64,000 nt of DNA. It comes from Opisthocomus hoazin. Lineage: Eukaryota > Chordata > Aves > Opisthocomiformes > Opisthocomidae. A model generated the notes under the pieces. The model was not told the DNA's origin and made no database searches. It saw only the letters and a program-made list of their open reading frames with translations. The stretch's first letter is position 1. The number at the start of each line of letters is the position of its first letter. The stretch spans positions 94,527,183 to 94,591,182 of the forward strand of contig NC_134416.1 of the NCBI RefSeq assembly GCF_030867145.1, read 5' to 3'. Position numbers and translations under genes: made by a program. Below are positions 51,185-63,366 of the stretch, one piece after another.

Positions 51185-54100
51185 CTGTAAAAGAAAGCAT
51201 TTTTCCATTATGTTGGGAGGGGGAGGGGGTTTAAGCAGGTTCTGCTGCTCAACAGATGAGAAAACCCTTCTTTGGAATATTAGACTGAAACTTTTTTTAA
51301 AAGTATGAGTGAGTCTAAGAACCTCGACAATTACTGCAAAGATGGTTTGGTAAATGTCACTGCCGTAAAGGAACAGGTGCATTTCTGTTCAGACTTAATA
51401 TGGCTTGTAATCTAATTTTAAGCTCTGATCTTGAGAGAAGAGATTCCCTAAACCTCAGTGATTCTCAGTCCAAAATATGTTGATAGGCTTAGTAATAGAG
51501 TTTAAGAAAACACAGGGTTTTTTTTTTATCTTACTGTATAACAAAAAGACACTGCTCCTGCACAATCTTTTGATGATAAGTACACACATGCTTACACACA
51601 GAGTACTAACCATATGATTGTGTATCTCTACACATGTAGATACATTTCTGTGCTCATTTCCATTAAAAAGTCAGAAAATAGGGCAATGAACACTTACTTT
51701 GTCCCTGCGGGCTTAATTCTAGCCATTGTGCAGATTATAGTACTGTAATTTATTTCATGTTCACTTTTTTTTTCCCCACAGAACCCTTCATTGCTCAGTG
51801 CAAAAAATAATGTATTTGACGACTATTTTTTTTAATGCAGGAATTTTTCTTACACAATCTGCATAGGTAGCTCAGAGAGAAAGCCTCAGGAGAAAAAGGT
51901 ATGGTTTCAATGTGTAATGCACGATGGCAAAAATGTATTTACGAAAATTGTGCCCCTGGGAAAAAGACACTTTCACCATAAAAAGGGGAGAGGGAGTGTG
52001 GGATTTGTGCGGACGAGACACGTATTTGAGGTACAGAGTGAATAACACAGAAGTAAATATTAATTGGCTTCTGCACTCCCCGAGCATGCTGTCAGTTCCC
52101 CAGTTAGACCCTACTCCTACACAACAAACTATGCCAGGGGTGGTTTGTTATCCTTGTCACTGAAGAGAAAGAAGTTATGCACAGAAGAGGGCACCAGTTT
52201 CCTACCGATATATTTATCCTACCTCTCAGATACGCTTACAGTAGGGGTTCTACCAGAATATAGATGGCAGCCGGGAGTCAAAACAGAGTCCACAAGTTGT
52301 CATTGTCTTAGTTAAAATTCATGCCCATTCTTCTGACACAGTTTGTTTTGTCTTCTTGTATCAACATCAATTAGTCATCGGTCCACATCATCAGAATGTT
52401 GAGTTACTAAGCTGAAATTATTTTTTTTCCATTCAAAGCCCAGCCTCAGTGATTTAACTACCTCTTCTCTCATGCATAACAGTAGCATCCAAGTTTTGGA
52501 GATGTTAGGCTCATACCAGTTGGATCTCCCTGCCCAGTTTCATACTCTGCTTGTCCAGCCACTCAGAGACCAATGACCGGTCTTTACTGGATTTCTCACC
52601 TCAGAAAAGCAGCTTTAAATAACCCAAGCAAGGTATGGGGGAAGTTGAAATATAAGCAAACAATCCAGTCTGTCCGATTTTTCATATCTGAAAATGTTTT
52701 GCTAACAAGCTAGGATTTCTGTGTGGGATGAAAGAACTACGGGAAAAGAAAAAGCATTTCCAGTACAACTTACCTGATCATATGAAATAGTGTGGTCTCT
52801 CTCACCAAAAATGAAAAATGTGGGATTTAGTAGATTGTATCTTTCTTCAGAGTCCCTAATTATTCCTATAATGTTTTTTGAGAAACAGTCTGTTAGTGAG
52901 GTTAACATTCTTGCAAAATAAATGGCAAAATAAAAGAAAAAATTTCTATTTAGGTTTACTCATTATGTATATTTTTTAGATCAGGACATCTATTTAGATG
53001 GAGAAAAAAGCATTTGGAAAATGTATTTCCCCACTCTCCACGCACTAAATAAAAGATTAGAAAATTACTGTGCACAAGGAAGCAATTTTTTTTCTGATTT
53101 ACAGCATTCTTAAATCTTTATACCAATATAGCATATTGCTGAAATAACCGTAATTAAAATCTGCAACTCACCTTTGAGTTTTTACAGAAATTGTTACAAA
53201 GCAATAACTAGACTTACAAACTATGCATAGCCATGTGAGTCCATGTAAGTTTTCACGTGTTCTACACTACCATAGAGGGACACCCCAGCGGTTAATTGAG
53301 GATTTTTCAGCATCAAGTGATGTACTGCCATTCCACCCCAGGAAAACCCAACGATACCAATCTTCTTTGCACCGCATTGTTCCTTTAGATACTTCAAGAC
53401 AACATCAGCTTCCCTAAGACATATAAACAAAAGTAAACTAAGGAATTTGTTGCAGAATCAATACTTGACAATTTAAGAAGGAAATTAAAAGAGATACATT
53501 ATTTCTTCTGCATCTGCACCCCCAATCACTGAAAACAGAGAATACTTAAAAAAACACATTTCAGCCCAGAGCACTGGCATCTATTCTTAAATGGGAGCTA
53601 AGATCTCTGGTCCTAGTTTAGGGAAGTACAGGTGTAGGTACTTATATACTTACCTGAGTTGTGACCTGCTCCTTTGTTTTCAAAAGAAGCAAATTTTTAA
53701 TTGAGTCACTTTGTCTACGACAGGACAACTAAAGACAAGACATATCTGCAAGTAGAACAACATCTTGCATTACGGACTGTAGGAACAGATAAGCTTCACT
53801 GTGCTGTCTCTACAGAGTCCACCTATTTAGATAAAGATTTGTCCTGAGTACGTCATTCCTGTTGCATGAGTTAATACTGAAATATCCTACCAAGCCCACA
53901 TACAATAATACTGTACTAAAGTAGCAATTACTCAAAATTAAACTGTCAGTAACTACAATGTTTAAAAAAAAAAAACAGGTATTGCATGAGGTATAATGCA
54001 AAAAATATGCAAATTGTTTTTAATGTAGGCCAGAGCAGGTAATTTTTTTTTTTAATTACTAACTTCTTAGGTCTCAATAGTTTTATCTTTTTCATTATCT

Positions 54101-56214
54101 ACAGAGTTTTTAATGAATTTTAAATGCAGACTGCATATACTAACAACTACATTTTCAAATATTATGCACAGTAGTATGGTCATCACAGGCTTGGTTAGGC
54201 TGACAAAAAAGCAGTACGAGAGTGACACGATCAGGAGGTCATATCCTAGGCCTGTAGCATGTGTGCTGTGAATGGATGAGCTCCCTCAGATTTGATTTGT
54301 TTGGAAGGGTACTCTCATGGGTCTGTTGCGTTCTTTGTGCTCTGACCTTGAAGGCAGCTACAAGTGAACCCTCAAAAGACAGCACAGGCATGTCCTTGAG
54401 GTCTTAGGTGTTTAAGACAGTGCCCATGTATCTGCTTACTCTTTGGAGTAGGATTTTTTACAGGTGTCAGTCATTTATGATTTAAAAAATTCGGTCACAG
54501 CTTCTGCAACTATATGGTCAAAAGCTTTGCTGAGAGACGTTGAAGTTAGGCTGTGACCCCTGGGACCTCTTGAAAGGGTCAGAAGACTACTTGTGGCTTA
54601 GAAGATGATAGCTGAGTAATAAGGTATCACTGCCTCACTACCATCTTCTGAAGTTTTAGGCTGGGGTGATAGATGCTGCAGAAAGAGTAATGCTTCCCAT
54701 AATTCAAGGAAGCCTTGTTACAGGCACTGCCAGGCTGATCAGAGACTGGGCCCTCTGTTTCACATTGAGAAAAACAGTATAGTTGATCAGGCGTATCCTA
54801 GGTTTGGGGCAATCTTGCAAATTTTGGTCTCATGCTGCTCAGAAAAATATTATCTGCACCCGTTATTATCTACAAGGCAGAAAGCAACACAGGCAAGTGA
54901 CAACTGCCAGATAAAATGAGCACTTGTGGAAGAGCTTTCCTCCTTATCTTGAGGAGCTGGAGGCAGAATCAGCACTTGTGAGTGGAAGTGCTGGTTATTT
55001 CATAGCCTGTGAAACACCAGCTATGAGCCTGTGTGGTCAGTATGACATAGTTAGAAAGGGGCCCAGGAAAACAAGATGGGGACAATAAGCAGAGTGATGG
55101 ACAGAGCAGATGATCCTCTCCTACTCCCAGCCAAGACAGTTCCCAGAGCCACGGAAGAACCAACCAGAATAAGCAACTGTGTGCGTGCAGACATCTTGCT
55201 CTGCTGTGAGGTGCCACTTTCAACATTTCATACAAATTGCCCTCATTTGCTGGATGCTTTTTAAAGTTCAAGTATAAATATGCTTCTTACTTGTCTACTT
55301 TTGTAGGATCATGATTTTTCATCCAGTCAGCAAAGTCAGCCCAGTGATCGGTAGTTTTCCAGGGGTCTGTCCCCTTAAAGAAGTCTGGGCAGATGGTTCT
55401 GTGTGAGACATGGAATAAAGTCAACTTTCACATCCAGGTGGGGAGAATCTGTGGATGTCTCAATGTCTCCTACTGTCTTTTCTCTTCCAGAGTACACATC
55501 TACATGGTTACTACATGAAACACATTCTTCTGGCAATCAGCAGAGCTAAAATTATATGTCTTTCTATGGGCAAAACCCCACAAAACAAACTCTCATTATT
55601 TTCTTAGACATGCTTAAGTATTCAACCCTCCTGATTCTACACAAACATATATACATCTCTTTGATAGTAAAAGTTCTAAAGCAACTGTTCAAAAGGTTTC
55701 ATTCTGAAAAGCTTATACAACTTAAAGATAGATACCAACATTTATCTTTTAATCACCCATGCTGCCACATAAGCACAAACACTGGCACTTTATGACTCTC
55801 CTTGTGCCCTTTTTCGATGGGTCAATTTTAGTAGCTTTGGTGGCCTCATGGGAACATTTTGTCCCTTTGCATTTTTATTCACTCTGACTGAAATGGTATG
55901 GTTGCCCTTTGCGTATGGGAAACATTCTATGCCATGCTTAGCTTTGGAACTGGTCATTTATCAGTGCATTTACGAGCAGATACAAACGACAGTTGCTTAC
56001 ATGTATCCATGACCTGCAATCAAATCGACTATGTATCTAGTGTCTGGGAACAGCCATCCAAATATGTCATGAATCACAATCACAGCTTTGTCTGTGAAAA
56101 AAGATGGTCTACAAACATATGCCTTGATGTGCTCTATTTGTACTTCATGTCCAAGGCACCCATATTGAGATCTTCTTCCAGTATCATACAGGAAAGGATC
56201 AGCCATTTGGAAAT
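51005..56214 (-). CDS. CMBL: CMBL-like copy C: dienelactone hydrolase-family paralogue with Cys-to-Ser nucleophile
   Basis: Third copy, furthest upstream in transcription order. Exons are 56206-56001 (coding part), 55398-55291, 53413-53271, 52865-52774 and 51184-51005, with lengths 206, 108, 143, 92 and 180. The joined frame is 729 nt, 242 residues plus stop, with no lesion. The nucleophile elbow reads GFSWGG: the codon is TCC (Ser129 here) where copies A and B have TGC. Asp176 (FGERDH) and His209 (GQVHGF) of the triad remain, as does HDIFGW. The N-terminus is three codons shorter and lacks the PCPC motif. The donor of exon 3 (ATG|GTAGTG) is weak, and reading through it adds 15 codons and then a stop. 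The intact frame with changes concentrated at functional sites suggests a diverged but maintained gene; whether it is active as a serine hydrolase is unknown. Confidence 0.88.
52774..52865 (-). CDS. CMBL: CMBL-like copy C, coding exon 4 (catalytic Asp)
   Basis: 92 nt, acceptor TTATAG, donor CAG|GTAAGT. It encodes [14 protein letters not shown], then [10 protein letters not shown] with the triad Asp kept. Confidence 0.9.
53271..53413 (-). CDS. CMBL: CMBL-like copy C, coding exon 3 (Ser in nucleophile elbow)
   Basis: 143 nt, acceptor GTCTTAG, donor ATG|GTAGTG. It contains GIVGFSWGG with a TCC codon for the nucleophile position. Without splicing the frame continues [15 protein letters not shown] and stops at 53221. 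Confidence 0.9.
55291..55398 (-). CDS. CMBL: CMBL-like copy C, coding exon 2
   Basis: 108 nt, acceptor ACACAG, donor CAA|GTAAGA. It encodes TICPDFF and WADFADW, matching the family at the same positions. Confidence 0.9.
56001..56214 (-). CDS. CMBL: CMBL-like copy C, coding exon 1
   Basis: ATG at 56206-56204, acceptor TTCTTTAG after a long pyrimidine tract, donor CAT|GTAAGC. It encodes [10 protein letters not shown] and then the conserved [12 protein letters not shown] and HDIFGW segments. It is three codons shorter than in A and B. Confidence 0.9.
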
Positions 56215-57440
56215 CTAAAGAAAGGGAAAAAAAAAGAGAGCAAGAAAGTCAAAATAATTTCTTAACACAAATTATTAAGGGCAAATAAAGGCAAATATGA
56301 TCTGTAGAAAGTATTTCAATAACTTCTGTAAATAACTTTGACATCCTTGTCTGAAAGGAGAAAGTAGAAAAAAGCAAAAGCAGTGTTCCAGTGCAGAATG
56401 GCTCTGAGTCCATTAAATGTTATTCAGTTGAGAATGAAGACAAATACCAAAGCAAAGTTATAAAATCACAGACTACTGCACACATAGGTCCTGACTCTCG
56501 TGTCACCTTTGCTTTGCTCCCATGCCACTCTGTCAGCACTGATGTGAAGCAGTACGGCTTCAGATGTCGCTCTCTCCCCAGGCATGGGGCCATCACGCGG
56601 GTCTTCATGTGGAATCCCATGCTGGTTTCTCTAAATTATGTGATGGGTAAGGACCACAGCACTCAGCTGCTATGGAGAGCTACAGCGCTCAGTTCTTCTC
56701 TCAGTGGTGGCACCTGCTAGCAAATCTCTGCTTTTGGTAGCAGCTCACCGCTGTTCTGGGAGCCAGTGTATCAGGCACAGTTGGTGAAGGACTGCACTAA
56801 GGATTTGTAAAATGCCTTGGGCCCATACACCCTTGAAAGGGATTGCAAGAAAACAAGCAGATACGCAAACCTCATTGAAAATATGCAAGAGTACTCGGTT
56901 TTGTCCCTTCTCCGAAAATAGCAATTACAATGAGCCAGTAGCTGTGCTAGAGAGATTAAAGTCAAAAGTTGTTCTGACTCTCTGCATCAGGAGCTTGGAA
57001 TGGACTCTGTACAAAAAGTAGAATGGGATCCTGTAATTAAAAGTAGTGTTATACTGCATCTATACAAGGAATCCAATTAAGTCTGCAGGGGCAGTGTTAA
57101 TAGCAGCATTTCCTAGCCATGTACTGACTTTGAAACTGTCCTTGGGGATGCAGTACACGCACCTGCATATACATTATGACTGTCTCCGCTCCATCATTTC
57201 TACATCAGCCTATTATTTCTGTCTGCATTGCAACATGTACTTCAGAAAACTGCCTAGTCTTCATGGAAGTGCGGCAAATTCTGGCAAAAATGTATACCTT
57301 CCTCAGCTCTCCACTAACCACAGCAGCGGAGAGCGAGGTTTCACTGAGCAATGGGAAATTTTGCTTAGGCAATAGGAACATATTTGGAACCATGGTGCAA
57401 GCAGACTGAAGAACAAAGCGTCGATGCCGCAGAGACTCAC

Positions 57441-57518
57441 CGCTTGCTTATGCCTTACACAACACTTCCCAGCTTGCACGATTAAGACAGGCTCAATAAA
57501 AAGCATCCAAATTTTATA
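57441..57518 (-). promoter_or_regulatory. candidate TATA promoter and short 5' leader exon for copy C
   Basis: On the minus strand a TATAAAA lies at 57518-57512. About 70 bases downstream is a near-perfect donor GCG|GTGAGT (exon side ends at 57441), 1.2 kb upstream of the coding exon 1 acceptor. A start site around 57490 would give a leader exon of roughly 50 nt. This is inference from two motifs only; no transcript evidence is available. Confidence 0.3.
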
Positions 57519-60500
57519 TGCATTTAGTCTGCCTTATACCCAAGATAATCAGCCTTCCCAATGTATAGTGCAGAGACATTGTTCTTCCTCACCCTCTCCC
57601 AAGCCTGGGGCTGCTGTCACTGGGGCTGCTGTCACCAGGTCTGGCAGGGTCAGCACTGAGTTGAGCAAATATGCGTGATTACATCCGTAACCCCTGGCTG
57701 ACAGAGCGCAGTGTAGAGCTACAGGAACTGGGCGGCTGTGGCTTTACTGCCAGAACGAAGCTGCTTCAGAAATAGCCATGAGGTGGGTGATTATCGTGAG
57801 TAATCCCCTGTTCTGATAATTGAATGCTGATTACGTTTGTTAATTGCTCTCCCACCTTTCTCAACATCTGAATGTCAGGGCTGGTGCTAGGAAGCATAAA
57901 GTAGTCTTGTCCTGATCTTCAGGACTAAAACCTCCATCGTTCTGGCATCGGATGAAAGTGGAAGTTGTAACATGCGTGGGAGAGTATCTCCAAGTTTAAA
58001 CCCCCATAACAGGCCTGAAAATGCTCGAGAGATGTCCGTTCATGCAGAAGTGCTTCCTACCTCTTTTTTTTTAACCTAAGATGAATCAGCTTGTTGAAGT
58101 GCAAGAGGCTGCCTGGAGAACTCCCAGGCTCTCCTGAAGACAGCGAATACCACTGGCTTCTGAGATGGCAGCCACAGTCTTACTCCGCTAAGGTCTTTTG
58201 CTGAGAAGGGCACAACCTATGGTGTTCCCTTCAAGGAAGTAGTGTTTGGGAGGCATTAAGCCGTGCAATAGTTGTGAAACAGCCCACTGCCTATCTGCTG
58301 GTTTCTTCCCAGAAATAATTTCTTTGGCCTGCCTTGATTGATGCCTAGCCAGCTGTCTCTCCTCCAGGCACCAGGCTGTGGAGAACATTAGTAAATAGTC
58401 AGCCACACCTGAACTGCTTAGAAGGCTTTGATGGGATCCTGTTCAGTCAGAAGTTTTATTTGTTCCCGCCCGCTTTGTCCCACGCAACATGGTGTGGCGA
58501 AGCAACAAGCCAGGATATTTCCGACCTGTCCTGTCTCACCTCATTCCCTCTTCCCACCAACTTCAGCCATGACACTTTTCCTTTTCCTGCTTTCCCGGTG
58601 GCACAGTTCCAAGCAGGCAGCATCTCGACTTTACGCCCCGCTCCTCACAGCTGAGCTCCAGCACAGAGGAGACGCAGGGCCTGGTGGGAAGCTCGGGACA
58701 GGGGAAAAACTGACTGCTGCTAACAGGGAAAAAAGACTGATATCCATGACCCTGCTGTCATCCCTCTGCTCATTAAGAGAAGGCCTTCTTATAGCTTCTC
58801 CTTCTCACCAGTGGTCCTGCTCTTCCTTGAGTGTCTTGTTACTTTTCAGCTTTCATGCAAGTAACACAAAAACTGAGGAGAGTTATTTACTGTTATCACA
58901 TGGCAAAGGTGGGCTCCCTTGGGTTGTGGGACAGACCCAAACTACTATGTTTTTAGGGAGCAACAAATCACATGGTTAAATCCTGCTGAGTCTTAGTTTT
59001 CAATAGGAAGCAACAAGTCACTGTTTGGAAGGTGAGGCTAAAAATCTCCGAAAAACAATCAGGTAAAATAGGGGCAAAGACAGCCCTGAGGATAAACCCC
59101 ACTTCTCAGAAAGTGTGTACGAGCACGTGATCTCAAAGTGCTGCGCTGCTTCGCAGGACCTTGCACTAATGATGCCAAGATGTGATATCCCTGCCCTTTT
59201 CCTGGGTCCAGTGATAACATTTTAAACTCCGGCAGTAGTTTATTTCCATGGTAAGTGCTCCAATGGACCAAACAAGGAAAAGAATGGGAATTAATTACCA
59301 TAAGGGCAAAAGAAATTATTATGGTCCATTCAGGTGATCTTGCTACTGATGGGCATAAAATGGTTACCAGTGTCCTCAGAACTGTTGCTGTGCCACAGCT
59401 TGTATCGAGGACTCAAAATGAAATCCAGTCTTTCCCAAAGTTGACACCCTTTATCTTCACCTTATCCACTCCCTAATACTTCTCTTTTTTTGTTTTTTTA
59501 CTGAAACCAAAACCAAAAATCTCTCCTTAAAGGAGTGGTTTTTGCAGAATGTTCCATGCCTTTTCAAAGAGCTATATCTAATCGCTTAGCAATTTCAGAT
59601 TTCTCCCTTTCAGCACAGTTAAAAGTAGTTAGCCTTTCTCTGCTGCCAGCTCAGTCTTTGCAGACCAGTTTGCCACCACGTACCTGGAGTACAGGATCTT
59701 GTTTTAGCCCAGCTCGCTGCTTCTGCTCAGTGAGACACCAGCTAGATTTCTCTCAACACGAAAAGAAGAAAACCAGTTCTGCTGACAGTTTTGCTCCTGC
59801 TGCTGCCCATCCAGCTTCCAGGTGCTCTTCAACTCTTCTGCAGATCTTGGGATTGGGAGGTGAGGAGGAGAGGCTTAAACACGGTAGTCATCCCGACGGG
59901 AAGGGGTGGGGACCGATCACGCAGAGAGGCAGGGTGCAGCAGCCTCCACATCAGTTGCCTTTTACTCCACCTTTTTTTAATTTCTTATTTAAGGAGTTTA
60001 GAAAGCAAGATGCACACAAATGCTGCGCTGCACTTATTTTTTTAATCTCTCTAATTACGTGTGATTTCTAACAAAGTAGTATAGAGAAGTTGAAACAAGG
60101 CTGCTGAGTCTTGTTATCAACACTCTTCAGTCCTCTGGGAAGATTTCCCTCCCAGACCAGTAGACTACAAAGCAAATGATATGTGTGATGCAGCCATTTA
60201 AGACACTGCAGAACCTTTGGACCTCAGCATTCATAGCTGAGACGTTTAGCATCAGTGGTGCATTTGCTGATGCATTGTTAAATTCAGAGATGCATTTTGT
60301 TATAGTATATTCATGCATTTTTATTGTCCATAGTACATATCTTCAATGGAATTTGTTTCAAATTAGGATGAATCTGTCCTGGCAAACTTGCAGCATACAA
60401 AAATTACAGAAGTCTCCCTAGCACACAGATTAAACATATTGCAGACACACCCACAAGTATTCCAAACAAGTCCAAAAATGTTCCAGATTATTTTTGATTA

Positions 60501-63366
60501 GACTTGCTTTCAACAAGTTACAAAGCTTTGAGTCTGAGCTGGCTGTTATTGATGGTGACTCGTTGATATTTTCCATTCCTATTTCCATAATGGCCCTGTA
60601 TGCAAGGAACATAAGCTTCGCCCTCCGGCTGACATCTACTATAGCTTTAATTTTCTCTGAGTGTGCGTGTGGCTTGTGTGTGTGTGCATGTTGTGGGGGA
60701 AGAATGAGACAGACAAAAGAGCTCAGAGAAAATGACAATGTCATTTCAAGTCAAAGATCAATAAAGAAATTTTGATCCTAGGTGTACACCTCAAACCAGT
60801 CCCACAGTCACTCTGCAGATCCTCAGCAGTACTCTGTGTGGTAGTGACCACTGTGTAATCTGAGGACTCTGTAAGATGGTTAAATTCAGTTCACCAAACT
60901 TCAGATGTTTATAATGAGGATGTCTACATGTCAGCAAGGTGTCTACACTCCCACAGTTGTCATCAAGACTGAGGGTATGATTCACACTCTATGGGTGTCT
61001 TCTTTCAAATGAAATGGATAGCCCCTTAGATGCCACCAGCTGTGCTGATCGAGGAGTTTAATGGCAGCTTACCCACCTAGTGCAGGTGTAGATTGCTGTG
61101 CTGAGTGCATCATCACTCGGGCAAGATGAGTCCCACCTCTGTGTGCTGTGGGAGCCACACGCAACTCAAAATTAAGGTTTGTCACGACCAGACCGAGGGT
61201 GTTTGTCCTGTCATACCTGTCAGCAGCTTTGCACATAGGGATTGTATAAAAAAACATTAAAAAGATTGCTTGTGTTGCAAGGGAGGGAGAGGAGAGACTT
61301 CACTGAAAAGATCTGGTTTACACTTTGATATTAATGGCATCTTTCTTGAGCTTGTCTAACCCCACCTAGGCGGGCATGTTGTACTCAGATCCACAAGACT
61401 GAAGTACCGTCTTCCCACCTTGCGCCCCGGAATGTGGGTCCGTCCAAGCTGCAGTGCCCTGTGGAACAGACTGGCCCAGCAGAAGCAGGCATCTGACCCC
61501 ACAAGTATCTCACAACTGCAAATCCTGTCTTCATGCCCAGCATCTCTAACTGGGGGTGGATAGGGAAAGGAGAGCAAAGGACTCGCTCTGCTGTAATACA
61601 AGCCTTTGCCTGCACACTGTGATTATGTTTGACCTGCAAACCCTAAATCAGTTAGGTCTCCCGTACTCCAAGAGACTCTTTCCCCGTAAGATATAATCAC
61701 CTCTGTAATGGACTCAGGATTACGAAATTCATTGTACCCATGCATCATTTCCTATGGTCTCAAGCAACTTGTACATTTATTTTCTTAAGCCTGCTGTGAG
61801 TATCTCTATTTTTGTATTTCCCAAAAAAAAAAGAAAAAGACAACAGACAAGGGTTGGAACGAGCACAACAGATTCACTTGTCCAAACACACAGTGGTCAA
61901 ATTTCTCCTTCACCTGAAACACACAGCTTGTTTTCGTTTGGGGTGGGATTTTTTTTTCCTGAAGGTTTGCACCAATGCTCCTCCAGTTGCTCCTCCTGGT
62001 TTTATAGAAACAGGTGTGGAGTAAAATCCCAAAGTAAATCCTCACAGCTGTTGGCTGCATTTTCAGCTGTATGTTAACATACGAAACAAGATCCTAGGAC
62101 ATGCAAGCCTGCTGTCCTGAGGCGAAACAGAAAGGTATTCTCTCCCAGACAACTACTGATAGATAAAAACCCAGAAAGGTAAGTGCTCTGCTGGCATCTA
62201 GTGCGGAAGTGAAAGAGTCCGACAGAGAGATCGATGGACAGGCTTAGACATGCCCCATTTACTGTCACCTGGCGCAGTATTTGGAGCGCTGCTGGTAGCA
62301 ACAGACCTGTCAGAAAGTTGAAATCATTACAAGCGTTACACTTAGGTTGTGAAAAAGCTGTTCCAAGCGCCTGTGATGAGTGATGCTTTGCCTGGAGCCT
62401 GGAAGCCGCCGAGGAGGCAGGAGGGATGGCGAGGCTCCCCTCTCCCATCGCAGGGCTCCTGCCAGCGACAGCAGCCTTGCTAAGGGGTTACCACCCCTGA
62501 GGGTGCCTGGCGAGGAACCGGGGGGGAGGCTCCTGGGAAGGGTTAGCGGAGAGGTGTGGTGGGACGGGGTCAGAGCAGCACAGCTCTGTAGAGCCAGCCG
62601 TGATGCCAGCGAGGGCTCTGTGCCCAGCACCTGCACGGAGAGCGAGGGGCATCCCTTGGGACTTGGGTGGCTGCAGGAGGGGAGCACAGCTTGTCCATCT
62701 CACGTGGCTTCACTGAAAAGAGAGGGACTCGTCAGTGGGCTTGTAACTTGGAGCCAGGTTTGCAGTTTTTCTTTCTTTACATTATTCCAGCTCCTTTCCC
62801 TTCATCCAGTAAAAGGCTGTGTACCTAAACCTGTCTACTGAGTCATCACTTGGGAGTGAAGAAAAGTATTTTAACAAATCTGATTGCATTTTCCGGTTTC
62901 TGGCTTCAGTCTCTAGTCGGTGTTCAAAGACCCTTGGAAATCGAGCCAGCTCTTGTCATTGCCTCTCGAGGCCTGGCAGGAGGTTTACATGTACAGATAC
63001 TTTCACTGTCATCAGTGGAAAACTAGTCTTACACTTACAATTTTGGTTTTTACCATTTACCTAGTGTTGTACTCTGGAGTCTGTGGCTGCCTTTGCCTGG
63101 AGCATTAAAAATATCTCCAGGAATTCTCTGATTTGGTTAGTAGTGACGCCCCTCTTTCCCGTGCTTTCCAGTGTGTCTAAGAAAGGCTCTCGAGTCTCTC
63201 CCCCGTGGGAGTGACCTTATCTGCTCCATCTGCTCCGGCGCTGGCAGGCACTGCCGCGTTCCTTGCACCAAGCAGAGCACCCGCTGCTCCTCACAGGGCA
63301 CCGTGACCCAGGCCAGGGCATCTTTGCATCTCTCACCATGATCCCACTCCCCTGAGCTTTTATTTG
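57519..63366. other. upstream flank of the array, no gene supported
   Basis: Several frames of 100-180 codons (58428-58979 and 59535-60071, among others) have no family resemblance and look like chance. A GC-rich stretch lies at 62.38-62.70 kb. If bird synteny follows human, MARCHF6 would lie further right, beyond this window. Confidence 0.45.
57607..57636. repeat. two tandem 15-bp units
   Basis: GGGGCTGCTGTCAC occurs twice in direct succession (57607 and 57622), near the candidate copy C promoter. It is probably a simple slippage duplication. Confidence 0.8.

Noticed and set aside
58428-58979. 183-codon plus-strand frame
   Set aside because: No family resemblance, mixed low-complexity Ser-rich content, overlapped by other frames.
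59535-60071. 178-codon plus-strand frame
   Set aside because: No domain, no promoter or splice context; it looks like chance in pyrimidine-rich DNA.
62380-62841. 153-codon frame in GC-rich DNA
   Set aside because: Open frames on both strands in the same place point to base composition rather than coding.
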